Under the pieces are notes generated by a model, which saw nothing but the letters and a program-made list of their open reading frames with translations, did no database searches and had not been told where the DNA came from. Below are positions 33,649 through 43,997 of a stretch of 64,000 nucleotides of DNA, one piece after another. The number at the start of each line of letters is the position of its first letter. The first letter of the stretch is position 1. The DNA lies in assembly GCF_023503965.1 (NCBI RefSeq), contig NZ_CP097298.1:558001-622000 (forward strand), read 5' to 3'. Both the position numbers and the translations under genes were made by a program. The stretch comes from Brevundimonas albigilva (lineage in GTDB: Bacteria > Pseudomonadota > Alphaproteobacteria > Caulobacterales > Caulobacteraceae).

Positions 33649-35103
33649 GTGAGGGTTGGGGCGATTGTATCGGCGGCCGCAGTCGCGATGGCCGCAGCGA
33701 CGCCGGCGAACGCCGAATGGCTGCGGGCCGAGACCGACAACTTCGTCGTCTATGGCGAGGGGCGGCCCGACGACCTACGCCGTCATGCCGAGAAGCTGGA
33801 ACGGTTCGACGCTATGATGCGTCGCCAATTCGGGATCGGCGCGGCGGAGGGCGCGCGCAAGTTGCCGGTCTATTTGGTCTATACGGGCCGGGAACTGCGG
33901 GAAATTCACCCCGGCCTGCCGGAAGGCGCGGCAGGGTTCTATTCGGCGAGCGAGATCGACGTCTACGCCGCGCTTAATCGGCGCAGCGGCGACGACGTGC
34001 TGCTGCACGAATACGCCCACCACTTCATGTACCAGAATTTTCCGGGCGCCTATCCCGGCTGGTTCACGGAAGGATTCGCCGAGTTCTTCATGACGGCGAC
34101 GGTCGAGAACGCCGACGCCGTGAAGGTCGGCTACTTCAATCAGGGCCGCCTTAACGTACTGAACCACGTCGCCTGGATTCCCATGGAGACGCTGCTGACG
34201 GCGCGGCCGCGCCAGTTGCAACAGCGCTATGCGCGCGCCGCCTTCTATTCGCAGTCCTGGCTGCTGACCCACTATCTGGTTATGGACCCCGAACGTCGCC
34301 GGGGCCTGGACGCCTATCTGGCGGCCGTCGGCCGCGGGACGCCCGAGGCGGAAGCGCTAAAAACCCACCTGGGCCACGACTACGCCAGCCTGGAAGCCGC
34401 CTTGCGCGCCTATCTTCGCGGACGAATGGGTTATGCGGAAGCGGACCTGTCGGACGTCCATCCGGAGGTGCGCTTCGCCGCGCTGCCGGCGAGCGCCGAT
34501 CGTCTCCTGTTCGACAGCTTGACGATCCGCTACCCCAAGTCGCCGCAGGAAATCCAGGAACTTCTCCCTCGCATACGGGCGGACGCGGCCCCCTATCCCG
34601 AAGACCCTCTGGCCCTGACCACCCTTGCCCGGGCCGAATTCCAGTGGGGTGATGCGGAGGCGGGCGAAGCGGCGCTAGCCAAGGTTCTGTCGATAACGCC
34701 CGACGACCCTGAGGCCCTGCAACTGGCTGCGAACCGGCGAGTAATGCAAAGTCGGGAGGCGACGGACGAGGCGGCGCGGCTGATCCTCGTCAACGAGGCG
34801 CGCGGCTATCTGGCGCGTGCGGTCCAGGCCGCGCCGACGGACTACCGCATCTACCTAGCCCTGGCGAGAACGCGACGCGGCGCGACGGGATATCCCAACG
34901 ACAACGACCTGCAGACGTGGCGTCTCGCGGTGGCCTATGCGCCTCAGGTGATGGGGATAAGGCAGGAAGCGGCCGAGGCGTTGAGGGCCGGCGGACGGGA
35001 AGACGAGGCCCGGGCCGTGCTTCAGGCCGTCGCGAACAATCCCCACTCGGATGGCCGAACAGCCTTGCCCGAAGGCGCCCAGTCAGGCGCCGATGCACGC
35101 TGA
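33649..35103 (+). CDS. exported HExxH metallopeptidase with TPR-like tail, 484 aa
   Basis: Signal peptide (MRVGAIVSAAAVAMAAATPANA) and a gluzincin-type domain with HEYAHHF and the downstream glutamate in GWFTEGFAEFFM, the zinc site (residues about 120-150). The C-terminal half has TPR-like helices (PLALTTLARAEFQWGDAEAG, VAYAPQVMGIRQEAAEAL). GTG at 33649 gives the cleanest signal peptide and follows GGAGGA; a GTG at 33625 would add 8 residues. Substrate unknown. Confidence 0.82.
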   Translation: MRVGAIVSAAAVAMAAATPANAEWLRAETDNFVVYGEGRPDDLRRHAEKLERFDAMMRRQFGIGAAEGARKLPVYLVYTGRELREIHPGLPEGAAGFYSASEIDVYAALNRRSGDDVLLHEYAHHFMYQNFPGAYPGWFTEGFAEFFMTATVENADAVKVGYFNQGRLNVLNHVAWIPMETLLTARPRQLQQRYARAAFYSQSWLLTHYLVMDPERRRGLDAYLAAVGRGTPEAEALKTHLGHDYASLEAALRAYLRGRMGYAEADLSDVHPEVRFAALPASADRLLFDSLTIRYPKSPQEIQELLPRIRADAAPYPEDPLALTTLARAEFQWGDAEAGEAALAKVLSITPDDPEALQLAANRRVMQSREATDEAARLILVNEARGYLARAVQAAPTDYRIYLALARTRRGATGYPNDNDLQTWRLAVAYAPQVMGIRQEAAEALRAGGREDEARAVLQAVANNPHSDGRTALPEGAQSGADAR

Positions 35104-35189
35104 ACGACGACGCGGTCGCCCGCCCCTTCCCCTGCGACGAGGAAGGCGCCATCGTTCCGCCCGTCGGGCGCCTTAGCGCCGGAGGCATC

Positions 35190-35525
35190 ATGGTTCTCGC
35201 ACCCGCCGTCGCCGCCGTCCTGTTCGCCCAGTCCCCGGGCGGGCTGGTTTCCTATGAGGAAGCGGTGCGCTGCGCCGGCCTGACCCAGGCGGCGTCGGAA
35301 CTGGAGGGCGGCGAAAGCCCGGAGGGGCGCGCGCTCTATGACGCCGCCCTCTACTGGTCGCTGGCGGCCATGCGGGCCGGCACCGCGGCGGGCCGGACCA
35401 GCCAGGCGGCCGAAAACGACCAGACCCGCGCCCGCATCGAAGGTGTGCGCCAGTTGAGCGCCGACGCGCCCGCCGCGCGGGCCGCCCTGCGCCAATGCCG
35501 CGAGCGCGCGCCCAAGCTGGACTGA
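35190..35525 (+). CDS. hypothetical exported protein, 111 aa
   Basis: GGAGG precedes the ATG at 35190. A short hydrophobic start (MVLAPAVAAVLFAQSPGG) suggests export. The mature part is helical with two cysteines (AVRCAGL and LRQCRERA) that could form a disulphide. No family recognised. Confidence 0.6.
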   Translation: MVLAPAVAAVLFAQSPGGLVSYEEAVRCAGLTQAASELEGGESPEGRALYDAALYWSLAAMRAGTAAGRTSQAAENDQTRARIEGVRQLSADAPAARAALRQCRERAPKLD

Positions 35526-35630
35526 AGCTGGGGATAAGACCCGGCGAACCGGAGCGGCGGCGTCGCGTTTGCTTTGCAGACGCCTGGGGCGCAACCTTCG
35601 TCCCGAACCGGGAATACACGCGAGTCGCCC

Positions 35631-36773
35631 ATGTTCGAGTTCGGCCGAGACCTTCGCAAACTGTTCGACAAGGCGCGCGAGAGCGAGGATCTGGGCTGGG
35701 TCGAGCTGATCGGCGTGGACCTGTTGCACGCCGAGGCGCGCCGCGAATCCATCGACGCCGGCCGCGTCTCCTGCGCCCGACCCTTCGAGACCGAACGCCG
35801 CGCCGGCGCGCTGTGGCGCGAGCACGCCCGCCGCACGGGCGCGGGCGACAGCCTGGATCGGGCCGAGCGCGCCGCCGAAGGTCTTTCGCGCGCCGCCGCC
35901 TCTGACGATCAGCGCGCCCTGGCCGCCATCGACCGCGCCCAGGTGCTGTTGTTGCGGTTCGACCTGTGCGGCGATCCAACCCGGTTGGCGATGGCGCTGG
36001 AGGGTTTCGGCGCGGCCCGGCCGACGCGACGGGGCTGGGTGACGGCGGAGGCGATGGCGGTCCAGGCCCTGGTCCAGGCGCGCCAGGCCCGTCTGTCGAA
36101 CCAGGGAGAGGCGCTGCAGGAGGCCTCCGCCGCCCTGGACGCCGCGGTGCAGGCCGCCGTCGCCAAGGGGCTGCCCAACGCCGACGACCTGAAGCTGGAT
36201 CGCGCCGCCCTGGCGCTGGAGGTCGGGATCCTGAACCGCGACAGCCGCCTGCTGGACCTGGCGGGCCGGGACCTGAGCGCCCTGGCCGAGACCTTTTCGC
36301 CCGACCGCCGGCCGCTGAGCCGGGCGCGGGTGCTGGCGCTGTGCGGCGCCGGACTGTCGGCCCTGGCCGCCGCCGCCGGCCATTCCCAGGCCCAGGCGCA
36401 GGGGCTGATGATGTTCCAGGCCGCCGCCGAACAGTTCACCCCCGATCACAGTCCCCTGGACTGGGCCGCGATCCAGGTGGCCCAGGCCGGCGAAGGCGAC
36501 GGCCCGCTGATGCCTCTGGTCCAGGCGGAGGCCCTGACCCAGGGCCAGGGATTGGTGCTGGGCGCCCTGTCGCGCGAACGACGGCTGGCGCGCGAGATCG
36601 CCCTGGCGGCCGAGGTCGGCGACCGGGCCGGGCTGGACCAGATCGAGACGCGGCTGCGCGACCGCCTTCCGGCCGCGGGCAAGGCGCCGCTGGACTGGGT
36701 CGCCGATCAGCTGGGCATGGCCCGCCTGGCCCTGGCGCGCCTGGCGGTCGGCAAGGCGCCGCCCCCGCCCTGA
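35631..36773 (+). CDS. TPR-like hypothetical protein; true end probably at 36865
   Basis: All-helical Ala-rich protein starting MFEFGRDLRKLFDKARESED. Repeats of about 35-50 residues (LDRAERAAEGLSRAAASDDQ, AMALEGFGAARPTRRGWVTA, LTQGQGLVLGALSRERRLAR) resemble a solenoid. It stops after GKAPPPP in a run of five C (36762-36766). With one more C the frame continues as ALTLGLLEAEAVAREMGALV to a TAA at 36865, giving 411 aa with normal coding bias. The shorter ending is probably a sequence error. Function unknown. Confidence 0.7.
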   Translation: MFEFGRDLRKLFDKARESEDLGWVELIGVDLLHAEARRESIDAGRVSCARPFETERRAGALWREHARRTGAGDSLDRAERAAEGLSRAAASDDQRALAAIDRAQVLLLRFDLCGDPTRLAMALEGFGAARPTRRGWVTAEAMAVQALVQARQARLSNQGEALQEASAALDAAVQAAVAKGLPNADDLKLDRAALALEVGILNRDSRLLDLAGRDLSALAETFSPDRRPLSRARVLALCGAGLSALAAAAGHSQAQAQGLMMFQAAAEQFTPDHSPLDWAAIQVAQAGEGDGPLMPLVQAEALTQGQGLVLGALSRERRLAREIALAAEVGDRAGLDQIETRLRDRLPAAGKAPLDWVADQLGMARLALARLAVGKAPPPP

Positions 36774-36868
36774 CGCTGGGCCTGCTGGAGGCCGAGGCCG
36801 TGGCCCGCGAGATGGGCGCTCTCGTTCTGGCCGACCGCGCGGTCGGTCTGCGCGCCCGGGCGTAAGGG

Positions 36869-38096
36869 TCAGTTCCGCTTCAGGGCCCCGAACAGGACCG
36901 CGCCCATCGCGAAGGCGGCCGCCGACAGCCACAGCACCGGACGGTAGCCGGCCTGGACCAGATCCAGCGCCGCCAGGGCCATCAACGGGGCCCAGGCCTG
37001 CGGCAGGGCGGCGGCCAGGTTGATCAGGCCCAGGTCCCCGCCTCTCTGGTCGCGCGGCGGCAGGGCGTCGACCATCAGCCCGGTCTCAACGGCGTAGTAG
37101 ATCCCCGTGCCCAGGCCGTGAACGGCGAAGGCGGCGACGACCCAGGGCCAGTCCGACGCCATCGCCAGAAGCCCGCCCGACATCGCCAGAACCGCCGCGC
37201 CGGTCACGGCGCCCGCGCCGCCGTCGCAGCCGCCCACCCGCCAGTCCCAGGACCAGCGACACCCCCAGGACGACGCCGAACGACACCCCGGTCAGCAGCG
37301 CCAGACCGGCCTCCGGCGGCGCGCCGTAACGGGCCTGGAAGTTCGTGTCCGCGGCGATGAAGTAGAGCAGATAGACGTTGCCGACGACGAAGCCGGTGGT
37401 CATCGCCGACCGGCCCAGCCAGACCAGAACGAAGTCCCTGTGGGCGAACGGCCCGAACCAGGCCGTGACCGAGCCGGGCGTCGCCTCGACCGGCGCTTCG
37501 CCGTCGCGCGCGCCGTCTTCGCGCATGCGGAACACGAAGGGCAGGACGCCGACGACCAGGATCGCCGCCAATGCGCCGTAGCGGGCCCCGTCCTGTGTCA
37601 GCCAGCCGCCGACCAGGGCCGCGCCGACCATGTTTCCCAGCGGATAGCTGACCCCCATCGCCGCCGACAGACGCCCCCGCGCGGCCGCGGGCGTCCGGTC
37701 GGCGAACAGCGCCAGAAGCGCGGCCAGCAAGGCGTTGAAGCCGATCTGGAACAGCACCACCCCCGCCGTCAGCGCCGCGCCCGTGGTCGCCGTGGCGATC
37801 ACCGCATAGGCCGCCAGAACCCCGGCGACGCCGCCCGCCATCCACGGCCGCCGACGCCCCAGACGCGAGCGCGTCCGATCGCTCAGCACCCCGGCCGCGA
37901 CATTGGAGACCGCCGCCGTGATCGCGCCCCAGAACAGGGCCGTGCTCAGCAGGGTTTCCTTGGCGGCGGCGTCGATCGCCTCCGCCCGCAACGGGACCAG
38001 CATTCCCAGCAGCGGCGCCATGGCGATGAAGGCCGCTAGATAGGCGACGCCCAGCCCCGCCATGAACGCCGACGACGGCGCCGCATCATCGCGCAT
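36869..38096 (-). pseudogene. MFS transporter, one frameshift
   Basis: Major-facilitator protein with 12 expected helices. Residues 1 to about 288 are in one frame (FMAGLGVAYLAAFIAMAPLL, SDRTRSRLGRRRPWMAGGVA, a cytoplasmic loop with the MFS motif). The last three or so helices are in another (VTGAAVLAMSGGLLAMASDW, WAPLMALAALDLVQAGYRPV). One surplus base near 37225-37240 explains the change and gives about 408 aa. Resembles sugar or GPH-like carriers, but the substrate is unknown. Convergent with the TPR-like gene with almost no gap. Confidence 0.82.
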
Positions 38097-38117
38097 GACG
38101 CCCTCCCCGGCGGGACT

Positions 38118-38939
38118 TCAGACCACGGGCACGGCCTGGCTCAGTCGACCGCCGACGCGGATCGGCTCCACGCGCGTCGCCAGGCCGGTGCGGTCGTCGG
38201 TCTCGACGAAGACGCCGCACACCGTCGCGGGTCCCGACGCCGGCGTGTAGCGGCCGCCGGAGATGCGGGTGGTGAAGCGCCGCAGGGGCTCGTCCTTCTC
38301 GTTGCCGATGACGCTGTCGTAGTCGCAGCAGCCGCCGGCGTCGGTCTGATAGGCCGTGCCGCCGGGCAGGATCTGGCAGTCGGCGGTGGGCACGTGCGTA
38401 TGGGTGCCGACCACCAGCGACGCGCGCCCGTCGCAGAAGTGGCCCATGGCCATCTTCTCGCTGGTCGCCTCGCAATGCATGTCGACGATCACGGCGTCGG
38501 CCACGGCGCCCAGGGGGGCGGCGGCCAGTTCGCGCTCCACCGCGCCGAAGGGATCGTCCATCGGATCCATGTGCACGCGGCCCAGCACGTTCATGACCAG
38601 CACGGTGCGGCCGCTGTGGGTTTCGAACAGATTGGCCCCGGCGCCCGGCGCGTCCATCAGGCGCGGATAGTTGGCCGGCCGGATCAGGCGCGGCTCGCGC
38701 ACGATATAGGTAAGAGCCTCGCGCTGGTCCCAGCTGTGGTTGCCCAGCGTCAGGCAGTCGGCGCCCGCCATGAACAGTTCGCGCGCCGTGTTCTCGGTGA
38801 TGCCGAACCCGCCCGCCGCGTTCTCGGCGTTGACCACCACGAAGTCGAGCTTCAGGTCGCGCTTCAGGCCCGGAAGATGGTCGCTGATCCCGTCACGGCC
38901 GGACTTGCCGATGACGTCGCCGAAGAATGCCAGTCTCAT
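38118..38939 (-). CDS. YmdB/TIGR00282-family metallophosphoesterase, 273 aa
   Basis: Two-metal phosphodiesterase, in some bacteria acting on cyclic nucleotides. Metal-binding motifs: FFGDVIGKSGRDG at the start, VVNAENAAGG, TLGNHSWDQ, and VVGTHTHVPTADCQILPGGT. The length is normal. The start overlaps the 5-FCL stop as ATGA, so the two genes are one transcript that may be continuous with 6S RNA upstream. Confidence 0.94.
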   Translation of the reverse strand: MRLAFFGDVIGKSGRDGISDHLPGLKRDLKLDFVVVNAENAAGGFGITENTARELFMAGADCLTLGNHSWDQREALTYIVREPRLIRPANYPRLMDAPGAGANLFETHSGRTVLVMNVLGRVHMDPMDDPFGAVERELAAAPLGAVADAVIVDMHCEATSEKMAMGHFCDGRASLVVGTHTHVPTADCQILPGGTAYQTDAGGCCDYDSVIGNEKDEPLRRFTTRISGGRYTPASGPATVCGVFVETDDRTGLATRVEPIRVGGRLSQAVPVV

Positions 38940-39481
38940 TCGAAAGCCGTATAGCCGGTCTCGGCCAGAACGCCATGCAGGCGGATGTCGTGCGGGTCGA
39001 GGTCCAGCCGATCGACGACTTGGCCAGCATAGGCGAAGCCGACCCGCGCGACGTCGGGCCGGGCGGCGAAGGTGCGATCATAGTAGCCGCCGCCCTGCCC
39101 CAGCCGCCCTCCTTCGGCGTCGAAGGCCAGCAACGGCGTGACGATCAGATCGGGGTCGACCACCGCCGCCAGCGGCAAGGGGGCGGGACATCCCGCCACA
39201 TCCAACTCCAGCGGATCACCGAACGACCAGGCGCGAAAGATCATCGGCGCGGCGCGTTCAAGGACCACGGGTAGGCACAGCCGGCGCCCGGCCGCTTCCA
39301 GCGCCATCGCCAAGGCGTCGGTGTCCAGTTCCGAGCCCACGGCGCGATAGAGGGCCACGATCTGGCCCGGCGGCAGGCGATCAGCATGGGAGGCGGCGCG
39401 CGAGGCGGCCGTCGGATCGGCCTCGGCCAGCCGCTTTCGCAGGGCGCGGGCCGCCGATCTGAGTTCGTGCTTGTCGGACAT
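38936..39481 (-). CDS. 5-formyltetrahydrofolate cyclo-ligase, 181 aa
   Basis: Converts 5-formyl-THF to 5,10-methenyl-THF with ATP. Family features: N-terminal ELRSAARALRKRLAEADP, the central VALYRAVGSELDTDAL, the folate/ATP loop LLAFDAEGGRLGQGGGYYDR, and VGFAYAGQ near the end. It lies directly downstream of 6S RNA, the classical place for this gene (ygfA) in proteobacteria. Confidence 0.95.
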   Translation of the reverse strand: MSDKHELRSAARALRKRLAEADPTAASRAASHADRLPPGQIVALYRAVGSELDTDALAMALEAAGRRLCLPVVLERAAPMIFRAWSFGDPLELDVAGCPAPLPLAAVVDPDLIVTPLLAFDAEGGRLGQGGGYYDRTFAARPDVARVGFAYAGQVVDRLDLDPHDIRLHGVLAETGYTAFE

Positions 39482-39496
39482 TGCGGGCGCTCAAAC

Positions 39497-39662
39497 AGCG
39501 AGCGACCGCGTCGCGAGCGGTGGCGCCCAGACCAAAGAGAAAGGGTGGCGGCGCCGCGTGAACCGTGAAGGGCGGTTTAAATCCTCTCGACCTGGGTAGC
39601 CAGGTGGGCTCCGTGTGCCCGGGCCCTCGAGCCCAAACAGGGACAGATCCCTTCGAGTGAAT
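39497..39662 (-). ncRNA. ssrS: 6S RNA (approximate ends)
   Basis: Read on the minus strand. The segment contains the alphaproteobacterial 6S core: GGGCTCGAGGGCCCGGGCAC, then ACGGAGCCCACCTGG, GTCGAGAGGATTTAAACC and a long imperfect return strand. GGGCTC pairs with GAGCCC and ACCTGG with CCAGGT inside the terminal arm. It lies between zapA and the 5-FCL gene, the conserved 6S neighbourhood. It binds housekeeping RNA polymerase in stationary phase. The ends were not determined exactly. Confidence 0.85.
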
Positions 39663-39765
39663 TAAGGTCGCGAGGAAATGTTGCCTTCGACGAGGGCCGC
39701 AGCAGGACCCGCCGCCGGACAAGATAGGCGTTCGCGTCGTCCGGCGCCAGAGCGCCGTGCTGTCG

Positions 39766-40071
39766 TCAGACGCTCTGGGCGATCTTCTCGATCCGGGCGG
39801 CCACGGCGTTCAGCGCCTCGGCCACGCCGTCGGACGATGCGGCCGCCGGCGCCGCCGACGCCTTGCCGCCCCTCGCCTCCTGCAGTTCGTCGGCCAGGAT
39901 CAGCGCCGACATCAGGAACAGCCGCAGGTCGCCGACATTGCCCACGCTGTCGGCCACGGCGCGCACCTGGGCGTCGAACTGCCGGGCCAGGGCGCGCACG
40001 CGGTCCTCCTGGCCGTCGGCGCATCCGACGGCGTAGGGGCGCCCGTTGACCTCGACCGTCACCGTCGCCAT
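39766..40071 (-). CDS. zapA: cell division protein ZapA, 101 aa
   Basis: FtsZ-ring-associated protein. The N-terminal domain (MATVTVEVNGRPYAVGCADG, then VRALARQFDAQVRAVADSVG) and the helix RLFLMSALILADELQEA match ZapA, followed by an Ala-rich helix. It overlaps the upstream DUF4164 gene by one base and precedes 6S RNA. Confidence 0.92.
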   Translation of the reverse strand: MATVTVEVNGRPYAVGCADGQEDRVRALARQFDAQVRAVADSVGNVGDLRLFLMSALILADELQEARGGKASAAPAAASSDGVAEALNAVAARIEKIAQSV

Positions 40072-40322
40072 CAGACGGCCCCTTCCGTTTCGGCCAGCAC
40101 CTCGCGCACCGCCTCGGCGGCGCGGGCCAGGGCCTGGGACGCCTCGCGACCGGCGGCCTCCAATTCGGCCACGCGCGCGGCCTCGGGCCGGGGCGCGAAC
40201 AGGTCGTCGTCCGGGATCGGCGGCGCCGAGGCCGGGCGCGCCTTCAGGTCCAGGATCTTGCGTTCCAGTTCGGCCAGGGCCCGGTCGATGCGGGCCCGTG
40301 CGGCCGTGGTGGCGTCGGCCAT
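40071..40322 (-). CDS. DUF4164 coiled-coil protein, 83 aa
   Basis: Short, almost entirely helical protein: ARARIDRALAELERKILDLK, a Pro-rich hinge, then VAELEAAGREASQALARAAE. DUF4164 genes commonly precede zapA in alphaproteobacteria, and here the stop overlaps the zapA start. A structural role at the division site is plausible but not shown. It is divergent from tkt. Confidence 0.85.
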   Translation of the reverse strand: MADATTAARARIDRALAELERKILDLKARPASAPPIPDDDLFAPRPEAARVAELEAAGREASQALARAAEAVREVLAETEGAV

Positions 40323-40418
40323 CGGTCGCTCCTTCAGATTCCGTATAGAACCCGAGGACGCGTCGGGGTAAAGGCGGCGCGCCCCTGTTTTTCCGCCTTT
40401 CGACGAAAGGTCTCCGCC

Positions 40419-42410
40419 GTGACCGACGCCAAAGCCGCACCTAAGGCCACCCCCGAGCAGATGGCCAACGCCATCCGCGTCCTCGCCATGGACGGGGTCG
40501 AGAAGGCCAAGTCGGGCCACCCCGGCATGCCGATGGGCATGGCCGACGTGGCCACGGTGCTGTTCTCCAGGTTCCTGAAGTTCGATGCGGCGCATCCCGA
40601 CTGGGCCGACCGCGACCGCTTCATCCTGTCGGCGGGCCACGGCTCGATGCTGATCTACGCCCTGCTGCACCTGACGGGCTACAAGGCGGCGACCAAGGAA
40701 GAACTGTCGAACTTCCGCCAGTGGGGATCCAAGACCGCCGGCCACCCGGAATACGGCCACATGCCGGGCGTGGAGGTCACCACCGGCCCGCTGGGCCAGG
40801 GGCTGGCGACCTCGGTCGGCTTCGCCCTGGCGGAGCGCCATCTGGCGGCCAAGTACGGCGACGATCTGGTCGATCACCGCACCTGGGTGATCGCCGGCGA
40901 CGGCTGCCTGATGGAAGGCGTGTCGCAGGAGGCCATCGCCCTGGCCGGCCGGCTGAAGCTGTCGAAGCTGACGGTCCTGTGGGACGACAACGAGATCACC
41001 ATCGACGGCAAGGTGTCGCTGTCGGACGCCACCGACCAGAAGGCGCGCTTCAAGGCCGCCGGCTGGGCCGTGCGCGCCATCGACGGCCATTCGATGAGCG
41101 AGATCAAGGCCGCCCTGAAGTGGGCCCAGCGTCAGGAAAAGCCGACGCTGATCGCCTGCAAGACCAAGATCGGCAAGGGCGCCGCCACCATGGAAGGCAG
41201 CCACAAGACCCACGGCGCGGCCCTGGGCGCCGCCGAGATCGCCGCCACCCGACTGGGCCTGGCCTGGGACCACGACCCGTTCGAACTGCCCGCCAACATC
41301 GAGGAGGCCTGGCGCAAGGTCGGCCGTCGCGGCGCCAAGGATCGCAAGAAGTGGGAGGCCCGCCTGGCCGCCTCGCCGCAGGCCGCCGACTTCACCCGCG
41401 CCATGAGGGGCGACCTGCCCGAGGGCGCCTTCGACGCCCTGAACGCCAAGATCGCCGAACTGGTCGAGACCCAGCCCGCCCAGGCCACGCGCCAGTCGTC
41501 CGGCGCCGCGCTGGAGCAGGTGTTCGCCGCCATCCCCGAACTGGTCGGCGGCTCGGCCGACCTGACCGGCTCGAACAACACCTTCGTCAAGGACACGCCG
41601 ATCCTGGACGCCCCGACCTATGAGGGGCGCTACGTCAACTGGGGCATCCGCGAGTTCGGCATGGCCGCCGCCATGAACGGCCTGGCGCTGCACGGCGGCG
41701 TCATCCCCTACGGCGGCACCTTCATGGTGTTCTCCGACTACAGCCGCCCGGCCATCCGCCTGGGCGCCCTGATGGGGGTCCGCGCCATCCACGTGCTGAC
41801 CCACGACTCCATCGGCCTGGGCGAGGACGGCCCGACGCACCAGCCGGTCGAACACCTGGCCGCGCTGCGCGCCATTCCGAACCTGCTGGTCTTCCGCCCC
41901 GCCGACACGGTCGAGGCCATGGAATGCTGGAAGATCGCGCTGGAGACGAAGACCGCGCCGTCGGCCATGGCCCTGTCGCGTCAGAAGACGCCGGCCGTCC
42001 GCACGGTCGCCGCGTCGGACAATCTGTCGGCCCGCGGCGCCTATGAGATCAAGGCCGCGAACGGAGAGGCCAAGGTCACCATGTTCGGCACCGGCACGGA
42101 GCTGGCGCTGGCGCTGAAGGCGGCCGAGACGCTGGAGGCCGAAGGCGTGGCGACCCGCGTCGTCTCCGTCCCCTGCTTCGAACTGTTCGAACGGCAGGAC
42201 GCCGCCTATCAGGCCTCGGTCATCGGCCGGGGCACGGTGCGCGTGGCGGTGGAAGCCGCCATCAAGCAGGGCTGGGAACGCTTCATCGGCGAGGACGGCG
42301 GCTTCGTCGGCATGACCGGTTTCGGCGCGAGCGCTCCGGCGGAGGTGCTTTACGAGAAGTTCGGCGTCACGGCCGAGGCGGTGGTCGCGGCGGCCAAGGC
42401 GCGTCTGTAA
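40419..42410 (+). CDS. tkt: transketolase, 663 aa
   Basis: Thiamine-diphosphate enzyme moving two-carbon units between sugar phosphates in the pentose phosphate pathway. The signature [19 protein letters not shown] and the ThDP motif [20 protein letters not shown] are present, with the substrate-binding [20 protein letters not shown], the second domain [20 protein letters not shown] and [23 protein letters not shown] start at 40419. Length is typical. It is divergent from the DUF4164-zapA operon. Confidence 0.97.
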   Translation: MTDAKAAPKATPEQMANAIRVLAMDGVEKAKSGHPGMPMGMADVATVLFSRFLKFDAAHPDWADRDRFILSAGHGSMLIYALLHLTGYKAATKEELSNFRQWGSKTAGHPEYGHMPGVEVTTGPLGQGLATSVGFALAERHLAAKYGDDLVDHRTWVIAGDGCLMEGVSQEAIALAGRLKLSKLTVLWDDNEITIDGKVSLSDATDQKARFKAAGWAVRAIDGHSMSEIKAALKWAQRQEKPTLIACKTKIGKGAATMEGSHKTHGAALGAAEIAATRLGLAWDHDPFELPANIEEAWRKVGRRGAKDRKKWEARLAASPQAADFTRAMRGDLPEGAFDALNAKIAELVETQPAQATRQSSGAALEQVFAAIPELVGGSADLTGSNNTFVKDTPILDAPTYEGRYVNWGIREFGMAAAMNGLALHGGVIPYGGTFMVFSDYSRPAIRLGALMGVRAIHVLTHDSIGLGEDGPTHQPVEHLAALRAIPNLLVFRPADTVEAMECWKIALETKTAPSAMALSRQKTPAVRTVAASDNLSARGAYEIKAANGEAKVTMFGTGTELALALKAAETLEAEGVATRVVSVPCFELFERQDAAYQASVIGRGTVRVAVEAAIKQGWERFIGEDGGFVGMTGFGASAPAEVLYEKFGVTAEAVVAAAKARL

Positions 42411-42432
42411 GCCTCGGATCCTCCCCGCTTGC

Positions 42433-42564
42433 GGGGAGGGGGACCACGCGCAGCGTGGTGGAGGGGGCGGATGCAGGCGAGATGTATCCGCATGGACTCC
42501 GCTTGAACTTTCCACAGCCGGTGCGAGGTCCGCCCCCTCCACCGCTTCGCGGTCCCCCTCCCCC
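42433..42564. repeat. intergenic long inverted repeat with inner hairpins
   Basis: The arm at 42433-42471 (GGGGAGGGGGACCACGCGC...) is inverted as 42529-42564 (TCCGCCCCCTCCACCGCTTC...). Each arm carries a small internal palindrome (ACCACGCGCAGCGTGGT and ACCGCTTCGCGGT), and CTCCCCGCTTGCGGGGAG sits at the left edge. This is the pattern of repeated intergenic palindromes in alphaproteobacterial genomes. It may also stop transcription after tkt. Confidence 0.75.
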
Positions 42565-42606
42565 GTTGCGCTGCGCTTCACAGGGGAGGAGCGCAAGGAG
42601 CAGATG

Positions 42607-43803
42607 ATGAAACTGGGCACCCCGCTTTCAGACAGCGCCGTCCGCGTGATGCTGCTGGGCTCCGGCGAACTGGGCAAGGAAGTCGCCATCGAGCTTCAAC
42701 GCCTGGGCGTCGAGGTCATCGCCGTCGATCGCTATCCCAACGCCCCCGCCATGCAGGTCGCGCACCGCAGCCACGTCATCCCCATGACCGACGCCCAGGT
42801 GCTGAACGGCGTCATCCTGGCCGAGGCGCCGCACATCATCGTGCCCGAGATCGAGGCCATCGCCACCGACGTGCTGGCGGGGATCGAGGCCGCCGGCCTG
42901 GCCCGCGTCATCCCCACCGCGCGCGCCACCCAGCTGACCATGAACCGCGAGGGCATCCGCCGCCTGGCCGCCGAGGAGCTGGGCCTGCCGACCAGCCCCT
43001 ACGCCTTCGCCGGCAGCGCGATGGAACTGGCCGAGGCGGCGAACCGCATCGGCCTGCCGGTCTTCGTCAAGCCGGTCATGTCGTCCTCGGGCAAGGGGCA
43101 GTCGATGATCGACGCCCTGGAGGACGCCCCCAACGCCTGGGCCTACGCCCAGTCCGGCGGCCGGGTGGACGCCGCCCGCGTCATCGTCGAGGGCCGCATC
43201 GACTTCGATTTCGAGATCACGCTTCTGACCGTCCGCTCGCTGGGCGCCGACGGCCAGGTCCGGACCGACTTCTGCGCCCCCATCGGCCATCGCCAGGTGA
43301 AGGGCGACTATGTCGAAAGCTGGCAGCCCCAGGCCATGAGCCCCGCCGCCCTGAGCGCCGCCCAGGACATCGCCGGCAAGGTCACGGACGCGCTGGGCGG
43401 CCTGGGGGTCTTCGGCGTGGAGCTGTTCGTCAAGGGCGACCAGGTCTGGTTCTCAGAGGTGTCCCCGCGCCCGCACGACACGGGCCTGGTCACCCTGGCC
43501 ACCCAGACGCAAAGCGAGTTCGCCCTTCACGCCCGCGCCATCCTGGGCCTGCCGGTCGACGTGAGCCAGCGCGAGCCGGGCGCCAGCGCGGTCATCTATG
43601 GCGGCGTGGAGGCGCAAGGCATCGCCTTCGAGGGCGTCGCCGAGGCTCTTTCTGTTCCGACCGCCGACCTGCGCCTGTTCGGCAAGCCCGAGAGCTTCGA
43701 GCGGCGGCGCATGGGCGTCGCGACCGCGCGCGGCGCCGACGTCGATCAGGCCCGCGAACGGGCGCGCCAGGCCGCGGGCCGCGTCCGGCCGGTCGCCGGC
43801 TGA
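42607..43803 (+). CDS. purT: formate-dependent phosphoribosylglycinamide formyltransferase, 398 aa
   Basis: ATP-grasp enzyme that formylates GAR in purine synthesis using formate. The N-terminal preATP-grasp fold ([40 protein letters not shown]) and the ATP-grasp region ([57 protein letters not shown]) are all present. AAGGAG at 42595-42600 fits the second ATG (42607) better than the first (42604). Confidence 0.96.
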   Translation: MKLGTPLSDSAVRVMLLGSGELGKEVAIELQRLGVEVIAVDRYPNAPAMQVAHRSHVIPMTDAQVLNGVILAEAPHIIVPEIEAIATDVLAGIEAAGLARVIPTARATQLTMNREGIRRLAAEELGLPTSPYAFAGSAMELAEAANRIGLPVFVKPVMSSSGKGQSMIDALEDAPNAWAYAQSGGRVDAARVIVEGRIDFDFEITLLTVRSLGADGQVRTDFCAPIGHRQVKGDYVESWQPQAMSPAALSAAQDIAGKVTDALGGLGVFGVELFVKGDQVWFSEVSPRPHDTGLVTLATQTQSEFALHARAILGLPVDVSQREPGASAVIYGGVEAQGIAFEGVAEALSVPTADLRLFGKPESFERRRMGVATARGADVDQARERARQAAGRVRPVAG

Positions 43804-43997
43804 CGTCCAATCGACGTTCAGTCTGGCGTCGTCCTTCCTGGGCGTCCGTGAGGACGAACCCGGAACCCAGGAGGCGAGCATCCGGCGTCGAACCCGGCCA
43901 GTAGCGTGACTGAAGCCCTGGGTTCCGGGTTCTTCGCTACGTTCAGCCCCGGAATGACGGACTAGGCATGCCCGGGCCCCCTGAATGTCGATCAAAC

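Noticed and set aside
40071..42689. 872-aa open frame on the minus strand across tkt
   Set aside because: It is the antisense of transketolase; only its last 83 codons (DUF4164) are real. High-GC coding strands leave long open frames on the opposite strand.
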